Source: Flavobacterium sp. MedPE-SWcel (GTDB taxonomy: Bacteria; Bacteroidota; Bacteroidia; Flavobacteriales; Flavobacteriaceae). From it: a stretch of 64,000 nucleotides of DNA. How positions within the stretch are numbered: the stretch's first letter is position 1; every line of letters starts with the position of its first letter. The notes beneath the pieces are model-generated. The model saw only the letters and a list, made by a program, of their open reading frames with translations. It was not told where the DNA came from and made no database searches. Of the stretch, positions 17,944 to 26,592 are shown one piece after another. The translations under genes and the position numbers were made by a program. The stretch is taken from assembly GCA_001874325.1 (NCBI GenBank), contig MPCW01000003.1, forward strand, positions 159,033-223,032. The letters run 5' to 3'.

Positions 17944-19722
17944 ATGTCTACACTAGCAAAACAACCACACGAAAGAGAATTCTTCGGGCATCCGGCGGGA
18001 TTATTTATATTGTTTTTTACCGAAATGTGGGAACGCTTTTCTTATTACGGAATGCGGGGTATATTAACCCTTTATATCGCAACTTCAGCTACTGCAGTTG
18101 ATCCTGGATTAGGTTGGAGTAATAAAGATGCGCTTTGGTTGTACGGATGGTACACTATGTTAGTATATGTAGCTTCAATACCAGGCGGGTGGATTGCGGA
18201 TAAATTTTTAGGGCAGAAAAAAACAGTAATGCTAGGAGGTTTACTTTTGTGTATTGGGCACGGAGTATTAGCAATACCTCAAGATTGGGCGTTTTTTACA
18301 GGGTTATTACTTATTATTTTAGGTGTTGGTGGTTTAAAGCCAAACATTTCTACCATGGTAGGAGGGCTTTATAAAGAAGGAGATATTCGTAGAGATAGTG
18401 GTTTTACTATTTTTTATATAGGTATTAATATTGGAGCATTCTTGGCAAGTATATCTGTAGGGTTAGTTGCTTATGTATATGGATGGCATTATGGTTTCGG
18501 TCTTGCTGGTATCGGTATGGTACTAGGGCAGATTGTATACATATGGGGTCTACGTTACCTTAAAGGTGTTGGTGAATTTTCTGGAGGAACAGAAGTTTCT
18601 GAAACTGAAAAAGAAGCCGCTAAACGCCCATTAAATAAAATAGAGAAAGATAGAGTAGTAGTATTGCTAATATCATTCTTGATAGTGGTAGTGTTCTGGG
18701 GAGCTTTCGAGCAAGCTGGAGGATTAATGAATCTTTATACTGACGCAAAAGTTGATCGTACTATTGGATTGAGTTCGCTTAAAGAAATTCCAGCAGCGGT
18801 ATTCCAATCGCTCAACGCAGGTTATATTATCATCTTTGGGACTATTGTAGGTAGTTTCTGGTTATGGATGAAGAAGAAAGGAAAAGAAGCTTCTTCTATA
18901 TATAAAATGGCAATAGGTACTGTAATCATGGGACTTGGCTATGTCTTTATGATGTTTGCTTCTAAAGAAGCTGGAGCCGAGACTTTTGGTAAAGCTGCTA
19001 TGATGTGGGTGTTTTTAGCATATTTGTTCCATACTATTGGTGAGCTTTGTACATCTCCGGTAGCATTATCATTTATAACTAAATTAGCTCCGCTAAAATA
19101 TGCTTCTATTATGATGGGAGTTTATTTTGCTGCTACTGGTTTTGGAAACAAATTAGCAGGTAGTATCGGTGAAGCTTCTCAATTAGAGCCTTTTGGAGGT
19201 GAAATGATAGTCTCTAAAGAAGAGGTAATACCATTTATGAGTAAAGACACTATTGAGGTTAAAAATGCACAGAAAGAAATTGTTAAAATTTATGATTACC
19301 CTATAAATTTAGATAAGAATTTTAGTATTAAGAGTGATGTTTACCTTGCAGATGGTGAGGTGCAATTTCATAAAATTGGCTCAAGTGATAATCTAAATGA
19401 TTTATTTAAATTATCTCAAGAAGAAAATTCTAATACTTTTGAGCTTAAAAAAGTACTTGAAGAGAACAATATAACTCAAGAGAATCCTTATCATGCCAAA
19501 TTAATATTTGAGAAAGATAAAGATGCAGCTCAGAAAACGGAGAATAAAGGAGATGGAAAAAATTACGGTGTTTCATTTGTGTTAGAAGAGCAACAAAATG
19601 AACAAGAGTATAAAACCTTTATGTGGCTTACTGTATTTACGGTTGCCTTTGGACTCCTATTATTGTTATTCCTTAAGAAGTTAAAAAGGCTTACACACGG
19701 AGCAGAGGACAATGAGCAATAG
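17944..19722 (+). CDS. POT/PTR2-family peptide transporter with a large soluble insertion
   Basis: A proton-coupled di-/tripeptide importer of the major facilitator superfamily, 592 residues. The POT signature EMWERFSYYGMRGIL is near the N-terminus, with further PTR2 motifs (GGWIADKFLG, GVGGLKPNIS, TIFYIGINIGAF). About residues 414-555 are hydrophilic, full of Lys/Glu/Asp, and separate the penultimate from the last membrane helix. This soluble block is absent from the paralogue downstream. The gene lies 3 bases after the DPP IV gene, so the two are probably co-transcribed. Confidence 0.93.
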   Translation: MSTLAKQPHEREFFGHPAGLFILFFTEMWERFSYYGMRGILTLYIATSATAVDPGLGWSNKDALWLYGWYTMLVYVASIPGGWIADKFLGQKKTVMLGGLLLCIGHGVLAIPQDWAFFTGLLLIILGVGGLKPNISTMVGGLYKEGDIRRDSGFTIFYIGINIGAFLASISVGLVAYVYGWHYGFGLAGIGMVLGQIVYIWGLRYLKGVGEFSGGTEVSETEKEAAKRPLNKIEKDRVVVLLISFLIVVVFWGAFEQAGGLMNLYTDAKVDRTIGLSSLKEIPAAVFQSLNAGYIIIFGTIVGSFWLWMKKKGKEASSIYKMAIGTVIMGLGYVFMMFASKEAGAETFGKAAMMWVFLAYLFHTIGELCTSPVALSFITKLAPLKYASIMMGVYFAATGFGNKLAGSIGEASQLEPFGGEMIVSKEEVIPFMSKDTIEVKNAQKEIVKIYDYPINLDKNFSIKSDVYLADGEVQFHKIGSSDNLNDLFKLSQEENSNTFELKKVLEENNITQENPYHAKLIFEKDKDAAQKTENKGDGKNYGVSFVLEEQQNEQEYKTFMWLTVFTVAFGLLLLLFLKKLKRLTHGAEDNEQ

Positions 19723-19756
19723 AATAATAATGAATATAATTGAAACTACTATATAA

Positions 19757-21514
19757 ATGGAGACAACGACGTCGAATGATTTTTTTAAATCTAATGTATT
19801 AGGACATCCAGCAGGGCTGTTTGTACTATTCTTTACCGAAATGTGGGAGCGTTTTTCGTTTTACGGAATGCGTGTTTTGTTAATTAACTTTTTAACAATG
19901 GCTATAGTTAGCGACAATCCTGGTTGGGGATGGTCGGCAGAAAATGCAGGAGCATTATATGGTACTTATGCTATGTTACTTTATATAACACCTATTTTTG
20001 GAGGAATCCTTGCAGATAGATACATAGGTTATCGTTGGGCTGTAGTTATTGGTTCTATAATAATGACTTTAGGTCACGCCTCCATGGCGATAGAAACAGA
20101 ATTTTCACTTTATTTTGGTTTAGGTCTATTAGTTTTAGGTACAGGTTTCTTTAAACCTAATATGACATCGATCCTTTCTGAAATGTATAAAGATCATCCA
20201 GAGAAAAAAGATGGAGCTTATACTATTTTCTATATGGGTGTAAATGCAGGTGCTTTCTTCGGGATGATGCTTTGTGGTTACCTAGCAGAAAGTGTAGGAT
20301 GGGCTTGGGGCTTTGGTCTTGCAGGTGTGTTTATGCTTTTTGGTACATTACAGTTTTGGTTAGCAAAACCATTATTTGGTAGAATAGGAGAGGTGCCATC
20401 TAAAGCAGATCGTATAGCTGCTGAAGAGGCTGCTAAAACATCGTCAAAAGATGAAGACAAGAGAAATCCATTTACAATGGTAGATAAAATACTTATAGTT
20501 ATTACAACTATAGTAGGTCTTTTGTATGCGTTTAATGATCCTCTTTCTAAAATCGGAAACATCAATATGTTCCCTTTTAAAGTAAACGGAATTGATGGAC
20601 AAAATGTGGTAGTATTAGGAGCATTAATATTATTCCTAATACTTGTAGTTTCTCGAATTGCTCGTTATACAAAGGTTGTGAGAGATAGGATGATTGCAGT
20701 TATTGTTTTTGCATTTTTTACTGTTTTCTTTTGGATGTCTTTTGAACAAGGAGCTTCATCATTAGTTCTTTTTGCAAGAGATAGTGTAGATAGATCATTA
20801 GAGGGGAGTTCATTAACAATATTTAATATAGTTAATACATTACTAACGATTGTGCCATTGGTTATAATAACATATGTATTAGCAATGCTTGCAAAGCAAA
20901 CTTGGGCAAAAATACCGGGAGCTAATATTGTACTTGCAGTATGCTTTCTTGGAGTATGGGGTGTAGCAGTATGGATGTTGTATCAGTACTTTACAGCAGA
21001 ATCTTCTGAGATTACAGTGTCATGGTTTAGTATCTTGAATTCGTTCTTTATTATAGCGTTTGCATCCTCAATATCTAAAATATGGGATAGTAAATATAAT
21101 CCTAGTGCAGCCGTTAAATATGGTTTAGGTCTTATAGTAATGGCTATTGGTTTTGGTCTATTAGCGTTTGGATCTCATGGTCTTGTAGAGGGTGTAAAAG
21201 TTAGTATGGTTTGGTTAGTATTGGCTTACTTATTCCATACTCTAGGGGAATTATTCCTTTCGCCAGTAGGGCTTTCTTATGTGTCTAAACTAGTTCCAGG
21301 AAGAATGATAGCCTTTATGTTTGGTATGTGGTACTTGGCAATTGCTATAGGTAATAAGTTAGCTGCTATTTTAGGAGGGCAAATTGAAAATATTACTAAG
21401 GAGTATTCGTTATCTACGTTTTTCTTAATATTTACAGTTGTACCTATTGCAGCAGGACTTGTAGTAATGGCTTTAAACCCTGTACTTAAAAAATTAATGC
21501 ACGGTGTACGATAA
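19757..21514 (+). CDS. POT/PTR2-family peptide transporter, second copy
   Basis: A 585-residue proton-coupled oligopeptide transporter, paralogous to the preceding gene. The first 40 residues align closely (VLGHPAGLFVLFFTEMWERF here), and the POT motifs GILADRYIGYR, GTGFFKPNMTS and FYMGVNAGAF are present. It has no long soluble block before its last helix. Extra helices around residues 245-320 fit the 14-helix bacterial POT layout. It is 34 bases after the first transporter, and the pair may differ in substrate range. Confidence 0.93.
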   Translation: METTTSNDFFKSNVLGHPAGLFVLFFTEMWERFSFYGMRVLLINFLTMAIVSDNPGWGWSAENAGALYGTYAMLLYITPIFGGILADRYIGYRWAVVIGSIIMTLGHASMAIETEFSLYFGLGLLVLGTGFFKPNMTSILSEMYKDHPEKKDGAYTIFYMGVNAGAFFGMMLCGYLAESVGWAWGFGLAGVFMLFGTLQFWLAKPLFGRIGEVPSKADRIAAEEAAKTSSKDEDKRNPFTMVDKILIVITTIVGLLYAFNDPLSKIGNINMFPFKVNGIDGQNVVVLGALILFLILVVSRIARYTKVVRDRMIAVIVFAFFTVFFWMSFEQGASSLVLFARDSVDRSLEGSSLTIFNIVNTLLTIVPLVIITYVLAMLAKQTWAKIPGANIVLAVCFLGVWGVAVWMLYQYFTAESSEITVSWFSILNSFFIIAFASSISKIWDSKYNPSAAVKYGLGLIVMAIGFGLLAFGSHGLVEGVKVSMVWLVLAYLFHTLGELFLSPVGLSYVSKLVPGRMIAFMFGMWYLAIAIGNKLAAILGGQIENITKEYSLSTFFLIFTVVPIAAGLVVMALNPVLKKLMHGVR

Positions 21515-21564
21515 TTTTTTCGGCATTGTTTTTGGTTATACAGTCACTTTAAAACTTATATAAT

Positions 21565-22026
21565 ATGAAAAAAATACTTCTAATCTTGTTTGTTGCCTTA
21601 GGTACTATGGTAACGCAAGCACAAGAAATCAAGTGGATGTCGTTAAACGAAGCGCTTGAAGCACAGAAAAAAGAAGCGAAGCCTATTTTTATGGATGTAT
21701 ATACTAAATGGTGTGGGCCTTGTAAAATGTTAGACAAAAATACTTTTCACGATAAAGAGGTGGTAAAGCACATTAACGCTAATTACTATGCTGTGAAATT
21801 TAATGCAGAAGGAACTGAAGAGGTCACTTATAAAGGGAAAGAATATTCTAACCCTAATTATGTGCCTAATAGGAAAGGTAGAAATTCTGCACATCAATTT
21901 ACTAAGCTTCTTAAGTTACAAGGATATCCAACAATGATTATTTTTGATAGTAAAGGAAATGTTCAAGAGTCTATAGTTGGTTACCGTAAGCCAGGACAGT
22001 TAATGTCGGCGCTTAAGGCAAAATAA
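21565..22026 (+). CDS. secreted thioredoxin-family protein (CGPC)
   Basis: A 153-residue protein with a signal peptide (MKKILLILFVALGTMVTQAQ) and one thioredoxin fold carrying the classic WCGPCK site (Cys50, Cys53) and the cis-proline segment GYPTMI. It should work in the periplasm as a thiol reductase or disulfide-exchange protein. It is followed by a second thioredoxin with an almost identical signal peptide, suggesting local duplication. The role relative to the upstream peptidase and transporters is unknown. Confidence 0.9.
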   Translation: MKKILLILFVALGTMVTQAQEIKWMSLNEALEAQKKEAKPIFMDVYTKWCGPCKMLDKNTFHDKEVVKHINANYYAVKFNAEGTEEVTYKGKEYSNPNYVPNRKGRNSAHQFTKLLKLQGYPTMIIFDSKGNVQESIVGYRKPGQLMSALKAK

Positions 22027-22086
22027 TATATAATAATGTGTCTCCATTGTTTATAAAGAATGATGGAGATACTAAATATAAGAAAT

Positions 22087-22557
22087 ATGAAAAAGTTACT
22101 TTTAGTCCTTTTTGTTGCTTTAGGAAGTTTAACGATACAAGCGCAAGAAACACTTGAATGGCATACTGATATTAAGGAGGCAGCAAAACTTTCTGAAGAA
22201 ACTAAAAAACCGTTGTTATTATTTTTTACAGGTAGCGATTGGTGCGGTTGGTGTGTTCGTTTACAAAAAGAAGTTTTAAAAACTTCTGAATTTGAAAAAT
22301 GGGCAAAAGAAAATGTTATTTTAGTAGAACTTGATTTTCCTAGAAGAACAAAACAATCTTTAGAGTTAAAGCAACAAAATGCTAAACTTAATCAATTTTT
22401 TAAAGTAAGAGGTTATCCTACAATTTGGTTTGCAAACGGTAGTGAGAAAGCAACAGGAGGTATAGCTTTTGATGCATTAGGAAGTGTTGGTTATGTTAAA
22501 GGAGGTCCTTCAAATTGGCTAAAAGAGGCAAAAAGAATCTTGAACTCTAAGAAATAG
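22087..22557 (+). CDS. secreted thioredoxin-family protein (CGWC)
   Basis: A 156-residue exported thioredoxin-like protein. The start was set at ATG 22087, where MKKLLLVLFVALGSLTIQAQ forms a signal peptide nearly identical to that of the preceding gene. An in-frame ATG at 22060 would add nine residues before it. The active site is SDWCGWCVRLQ (Cys53, Cys56) and the cis-proline segment is GYPTIW. The CGWC type resembles DUF899/DsbD-gamma-like and YyaL-like thioredoxins rather than classic Trx. A terminator at 22590-22626 follows. Confidence 0.88.
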   Translation: MKKLLLVLFVALGSLTIQAQETLEWHTDIKEAAKLSEETKKPLLLFFTGSDWCGWCVRLQKEVLKTSEFEKWAKENVILVELDFPRRTKQSLELKQQNAKLNQFFKVRGYPTIWFANGSEKATGGIAFDALGSVGYVKGGPSNWLKEAKRILNSKK

Positions 22558-22572
22558 AAATTAAGAGTACTA

Positions 22573-24597
22573 TTATTTTATTATATAGAATCCCTTTTCG
22601 GCAGTAGCATGAAAAGGGATTTTTTGTTCTTCACATATTATTTCCCAACGTTTAATAAAAGTTTTATAGTTGGTTGCATCAGCAACTACTATCTTGGGTT
22701 TAACTTCTTGTAATAACTGTTCTAAATTTACTTTAGATGACTTTGTTAGCAGCACAATATCAGGTTGCATCGTTTTACTATAGATCCCTTTTTTATCAAG
22801 TAGTAGTATTTTGTGCTGCTTAAACCAGAGCGTGTTTTGTAATGAAGTCGTGTTAATACTATCGCTAAAACTTCCTTTTATGTAAGCTTTAGCATTGTAG
22901 CTTTCTGTAACAAGACTGTCGTTACTATAGAAAGTAATAGTATTTTGTTTTCTTGCAGCTATTAAACTATTATTCCAGTTATTGAATATTATGAGTTCTT
23001 CACTATTGTTAGCCTGCCATTTGGTAGCTATATATATAAATTGGAATAATAATACAGCACATAATGTTATAACGATACGTTTGTATTCTTTTTTGAAAGA
23101 CCATAATACTCCAGATATTATAATAGCATAAAGTGATATAGTGAGTAGAAGTGAGAAAGAAATATCTTTAATAACAAGGTCTTTAAAAGAAGCTATCCAT
23201 TGTATAAAGCTATTCATAGACCAAATTAGAAATTCTAAAACCTCTCCAAGTAGTAAGGCAAATTCATTGTAAATAAAATTGAAGATTAATGTTATAATGC
23301 CAAGTATTAAAACAAGTGTTGCAATTGGTATGACTACAATATTAGCAATAGGGAAGAGTAGTGGGAACTGATTGAAGTAATATAGGCTTAAAGGGAGTAC
23401 ACCCAGTTGTGCTACTAAGGATATTACTATAATGTCGATAAAATAATTAACAGCTTTGTATTTCGAAACTTTTATTTTTTGATATAATGGCTGTAGCCAC
23501 ACTATCGAGAATACAGCGGCATAACTAAGCTGAAAACCTACATCAAATAGAAATGCAGGCTTTACTAATATCAATACTAGCATAGATACAGCAATAGAGT
23601 TAAAAGTGTTTGCATTACGGTTAAAATAAAGCCCTATACTTACAAAACTGAACATTACTACCGCACGTACTATTGATGCTGATAACCCTGCTATAATAGC
23701 AAAAAACCATAAGAAAGCTAATGTAGCGAGTAACTGTATTAGTTTACCTTTTTTATTGAACCGATTTAGGGGTTTTAATATAAGGCTAATCATGTAGAAT
23801 AGTATGGCAATGTGAAGCCCAGAAATGGCGAGTATGTGCATTACACCTGCATCGATATAGTTAGCTTTAATATTTTTATCAATGTCTTGTCGTTGCCCTA
23901 ATAGTAATGCTTTAACCACATTCATTACTCGCGGACTGTAGTTGTGATTATCAAAACTATATATAAGCTCTCTACGGAAGCTGTCAATGTAATAATCAAA
24001 GTTCTTAACCTGCCCTGCTGTTATATAGTTTTTTTTCAATTTTACTTGATGGAAAATATTTTGTTTTTCCATATAAGCGGCATAATCAAACTGATAAGGG
24101 TTTAGTGTCTTAGTAATAGGTTTTGGAGTGTCATGTATAATTATAACATCGCCAGCGAGGAATAGTAAGGGGTGACTTTTTATGGGGACTGTTATTAGTA
24201 TTTTACCTGTAGCAGGTTTTTTGTTTACAGATTGTACTTTTAAGTAATACTTCTCATTAAAATCATTGGGTTTTATCCGTTCGGCTATATAACCTTTTAT
24301 TAATGGCGCTTCACCTGCGGTTAATACATTACTGTAATGTGTAGGAGAATTAGGGGGATGATGTAATGAAAAGGTTAGTAAACCTGTAAAGAAAGCCAGT
24401 AGTAAAGTGCTTATGCTGAAATAAGGCTTTTGAACGAAGGTTTTAGCCGAAAGCCAGTAGGATGTAACAAATAGTAGAAATGATACTCCTGTGGCTATAT
24501 ATGTGGTGAATAAAGGGAGGTTACTATATGCGCCTACAGCAATACCTATGGCTAGTGTTGTGGTTATGGGAATAATAGGGTATTTCAATATCTTCAT
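22573..24597 (-). CDS. comEC: ComEC/Rec2-family DNA-uptake channel protein
   Basis: An inner-membrane protein proposed to pass single-stranded DNA into the cytosol during natural transformation. The 674-residue sequence has N-terminal helices, a soluble DUF4131-type OB region (about 100-190), and the ComEC membrane domain with its signature MHILAISGLHIAIL near residue 250 and at least seven further helices. The C-terminal 150 residues are soluble but lack a visible metallo-beta-lactamase HxHxDH motif, so the nuclease-like domain of longer ComEC proteins is reduced. It follows the C40 peptidase gene on the same strand. Confidence 0.92.
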   Translation of the reverse strand: MKILKYPIIPITTTLAIGIAVGAYSNLPLFTTYIATGVSFLLFVTSYWLSAKTFVQKPYFSISTLLLAFFTGLLTFSLHHPPNSPTHYSNVLTAGEAPLIKGYIAERIKPNDFNEKYYLKVQSVNKKPATGKILITVPIKSHPLLFLAGDVIIIHDTPKPITKTLNPYQFDYAAYMEKQNIFHQVKLKKNYITAGQVKNFDYYIDSFRRELIYSFDNHNYSPRVMNVVKALLLGQRQDIDKNIKANYIDAGVMHILAISGLHIAILFYMISLILKPLNRFNKKGKLIQLLATLAFLWFFAIIAGLSASIVRAVVMFSFVSIGLYFNRNANTFNSIAVSMLVLILVKPAFLFDVGFQLSYAAVFSIVWLQPLYQKIKVSKYKAVNYFIDIIVISLVAQLGVLPLSLYYFNQFPLLFPIANIVVIPIATLVLILGIITLIFNFIYNEFALLLGEVLEFLIWSMNSFIQWIASFKDLVIKDISFSLLLTISLYAIIISGVLWSFKKEYKRIVITLCAVLLFQFIYIATKWQANNSEELIIFNNWNNSLIAARKQNTITFYSNDSLVTESYNAKAYIKGSFSDSINTTSLQNTLWFKQHKILLLDKKGIYSKTMQPDIVLLTKSSKVNLEQLLQEVKPKIVVADATNYKTFIKRWEIICEEQKIPFHATAEKGFYIIK
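22590..22626 (+). terminator. Rho-independent terminator overlapping the 3' end of comEC
   Basis: ATCCCTTTT and AAAAGGGAT (9 bp) are followed by a T-run on the plus strand, ending the thioredoxin transcript. The element lies within the last codons of the convergent comEC gene. Confidence 0.65.
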
Positions 24598-24631
24598 AAA
24601 TACAGCGATATTGAAAGGTTATTATTTACAA

Positions 24632-25306
24632 CTATAAATTAGTATTTATAACCCTATTGGCTTGTATGAATTTCTTTTTATAATAACTTTCATACATAGA
24701 AGAAACCGTGACACCTAATCGTGATGAGGCGTGTATAAACTTTACTTCTCCATCGGGTGTTACTTCTGTAACTAGTCCTACATGGTTTATTCTCTTTTTG
24801 CGCTTAGTGGCAAAAAAAAGTAAATCACCTTTTTTAACTTCTTCAAGAGCTATTTCTTCACCAGATTCAGCCATTTCTCTTGAAGTTCTAGGTAGTGAAA
24901 AATCAAAAGTGTTGAATGATGTATAGATTAACCCACTACAATCAACACCATTTTTTGTAGTACCTCCTGACCTATAAACAACACCTTCAAATTCCATGGC
25001 GTTATTTATTATCTGTTGTGCAAGATAACCTTCGCTAGATGTAGGAGTGAAATCAATATCTAATCGATCTTCATTTGTAGTAAGGCTATCGTTACTTTTA
25101 GTAGCTGTGACACTCCCTAGAGTAGGTTTACTATACAATTGTTCCGTTTTAATAGTAACAGTGTCAGTATTAATATTATTCTCTTTTTTTACATAAGAGT
25201 ATAGTCCTTTTTTTAAGGCTTCCTTTTTAGATGTAATGATTTGCCCTGATGATTGCCAAGAAACAAAAAGGAATAAGAAGAATATTATATGTGATGTCTT
25301 TTTCAA
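24632..25306 (-). CDS. C40 (NlpC/P60) peptidase, secreted
   Basis: A cell-wall endopeptidase-like protein of 224 residues that probably cuts peptidoglycan stem peptides in the periplasm. It has a signal peptide (hydrophobic FFLFLFVSW, cleavage near residue 22), a linker of about 65 residues, then an NlpC/P60 domain from about residue 95. The catalytic residues are Cys123 in GVDCSGLIY, His175 in INHVGLV and a third polar residue His192 in FIHASS. A -7 box TATATTTG lies in the 67-base gap upstream. Confidence 0.92.
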   Translation of the reverse strand: MKKTSHIIFFLFLFVSWQSSGQIITSKKEALKKGLYSYVKKENNINTDTVTIKTEQLYSKPTLGSVTATKSNDSLTTNEDRLDIDFTPTSSEGYLAQQIINNAMEFEGVVYRSGGTTKNGVDCSGLIYTSFNTFDFSLPRTSREMAESGEEIALEEVKKGDLLFFATKRKKRINHVGLVTEVTPDGEVKFIHASSRLGVTVSSMYESYYKKKFIQANRVINTNL

Positions 25307-25373
25307 GATGTTGTTAATCAGTTAAAAAACGATTCGTACAAATATATAAAAAATTGAAAACGAAGGTAAAATA

Positions 25374-26486
25374 CTACTTTATCTCCTTAATAATTAATTT
25401 GGCAGTATTAGCACTAGCGCCTGCACCTCCTAATTTTTGTTCTAAATTGTCATATTCTTGTAATAAGTTCTCACGATGTTTAGCGTCGAGTATTTTTTCT
25501 AGTTCTGCTTTAATGCTTTTTTTGTTGAAGTCATCTTGTATAAGTTCTTTTACAACCTCTTTATTCATTATAAGGTTTACTAGCGATATGTATTTAAGCG
25601 TAATAATACGTTTTGCTATTTGATAAGAGATCCAGTTACCTTTATAACACACTACTTCGGGTACTTTAAATAAAGCGGTTTCGAGTGTTGCAGTACCTGA
25701 TGTTACTAAGGCAGCATGAGCAATGCTTAATAAGTCATATGTTTTGTTACTTACAAAGTGAATGCTTTTTTTGTCTAAAAACTGCTCGTAAAAAGAATAT
25801 TCTTGACTGGGTGCTCCAGCAATTACAAATTGATAGTCTTTAAAATCATCTACTATAGATAACATTATAGATAACATTTTTGAAATCTCCTGTTTTCTAC
25901 TACCAGGTAAAAGTGCGATTACAGGTCTGTCATCAAGGTTATGTTCTTTTCTAAATGCTTCTTTATTAGTGGTAGATCTATTTTGTATAGCATCAATAAG
26001 TGGATGTCCTACAAATTCTACAGGAAAGTTGTGTTTTGCTTCATAAAACTCTTTCTCAAAAGGAAGGATGATGTACATTTTATCGACATCGCGTTTTATG
26101 TCTTTAATACGGTTTTCTTTCCAAGCCCATATTTGTGGCGATATGTAGTAATGGGTTTTTAAACCTTCTTTACGTGCCCATTTTGCAATACGCATGTTAA
26201 AGCCAGGGTAGTCTATAAATATAATAGCATCAGGATTAAAAGATGCGATATCTTGTTTACAAAACTTTATGTTGTTTAGTATGGTATTTAAGTTTTGTAA
26301 TACCTCTACAAAGCCCATAAAAGCAAGATCACGATAATGTTTTACAAGTGTACCTCCTGCTTGTTGCATGAGGTCGCCACCCCAAAAGCGTATCTCGGCT
26401 TGCGGGTCTTGTTTGTATAACTCTTTCATGAGGTTTGCTCCGTGCAAGTCGCCCGATGCTTCACCAGCTATTATGTAATATTTCAT
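25374..26486 (-). CDS. lpxB: lipid-A-disaccharide synthase
   Basis: LpxB joins UDP-2,3-diacylglucosamine and lipid X to make the lipid A disaccharide at the inner membrane. At 370 residues the length is normal for the family. Visible family motifs: YIIAGEASGDLHGANLM at the start, FIDYPGFNMRIAKW, YISPQIWAWKENRI, FVGHPLID, LLPGSRKQEI and TSGTATLETALF. A -7 element (TATTTTTG, 26504-26511, minus strand) lies directly upstream, so it probably has its own promoter, downstream of the terminator of the acidic lipoprotein gene. Confidence 0.96.
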   Translation of the reverse strand: MKYYIIAGEASGDLHGANLMKELYKQDPQAEIRFWGGDLMQQAGGTLVKHYRDLAFMGFVEVLQNLNTILNNIKFCKQDIASFNPDAIIFIDYPGFNMRIAKWARKEGLKTHYYISPQIWAWKENRIKDIKRDVDKMYIILPFEKEFYEAKHNFPVEFVGHPLIDAIQNRSTTNKEAFRKEHNLDDRPVIALLPGSRKQEISKMLSIMLSIVDDFKDYQFVIAGAPSQEYSFYEQFLDKKSIHFVSNKTYDLLSIAHAALVTSGTATLETALFKVPEVVCYKGNWISYQIAKRIITLKYISLVNLIMNKEVVKELIQDDFNKKSIKAELEKILDAKHRENLLQEYDNLEQKLGGAGASANTAKLIIKEIK

Positions 26487-26543
26487 GGCTTCAATTTATG
26501 CCTCAAAAATAGTGTTTATTTTATTTGTAATAGGTATATAAAA

Positions 26544-26572
26544 AAATAGCCTGTGCAATGCACAGGCTATTT
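26544..26572 (-). terminator. Rho-independent terminator of the acidic lipoprotein gene
   Basis: AAATAGCCTGTGC/GCACAGGCTATTT forms a 13-bp perfect stem with a 3-base loop, followed on the minus strand by a T-rich run. It separates the acidic lipoprotein gene from lpxB. Confidence 0.88.
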
Positions 26573-26592
26573 AATGATTTATAGTATATAAA

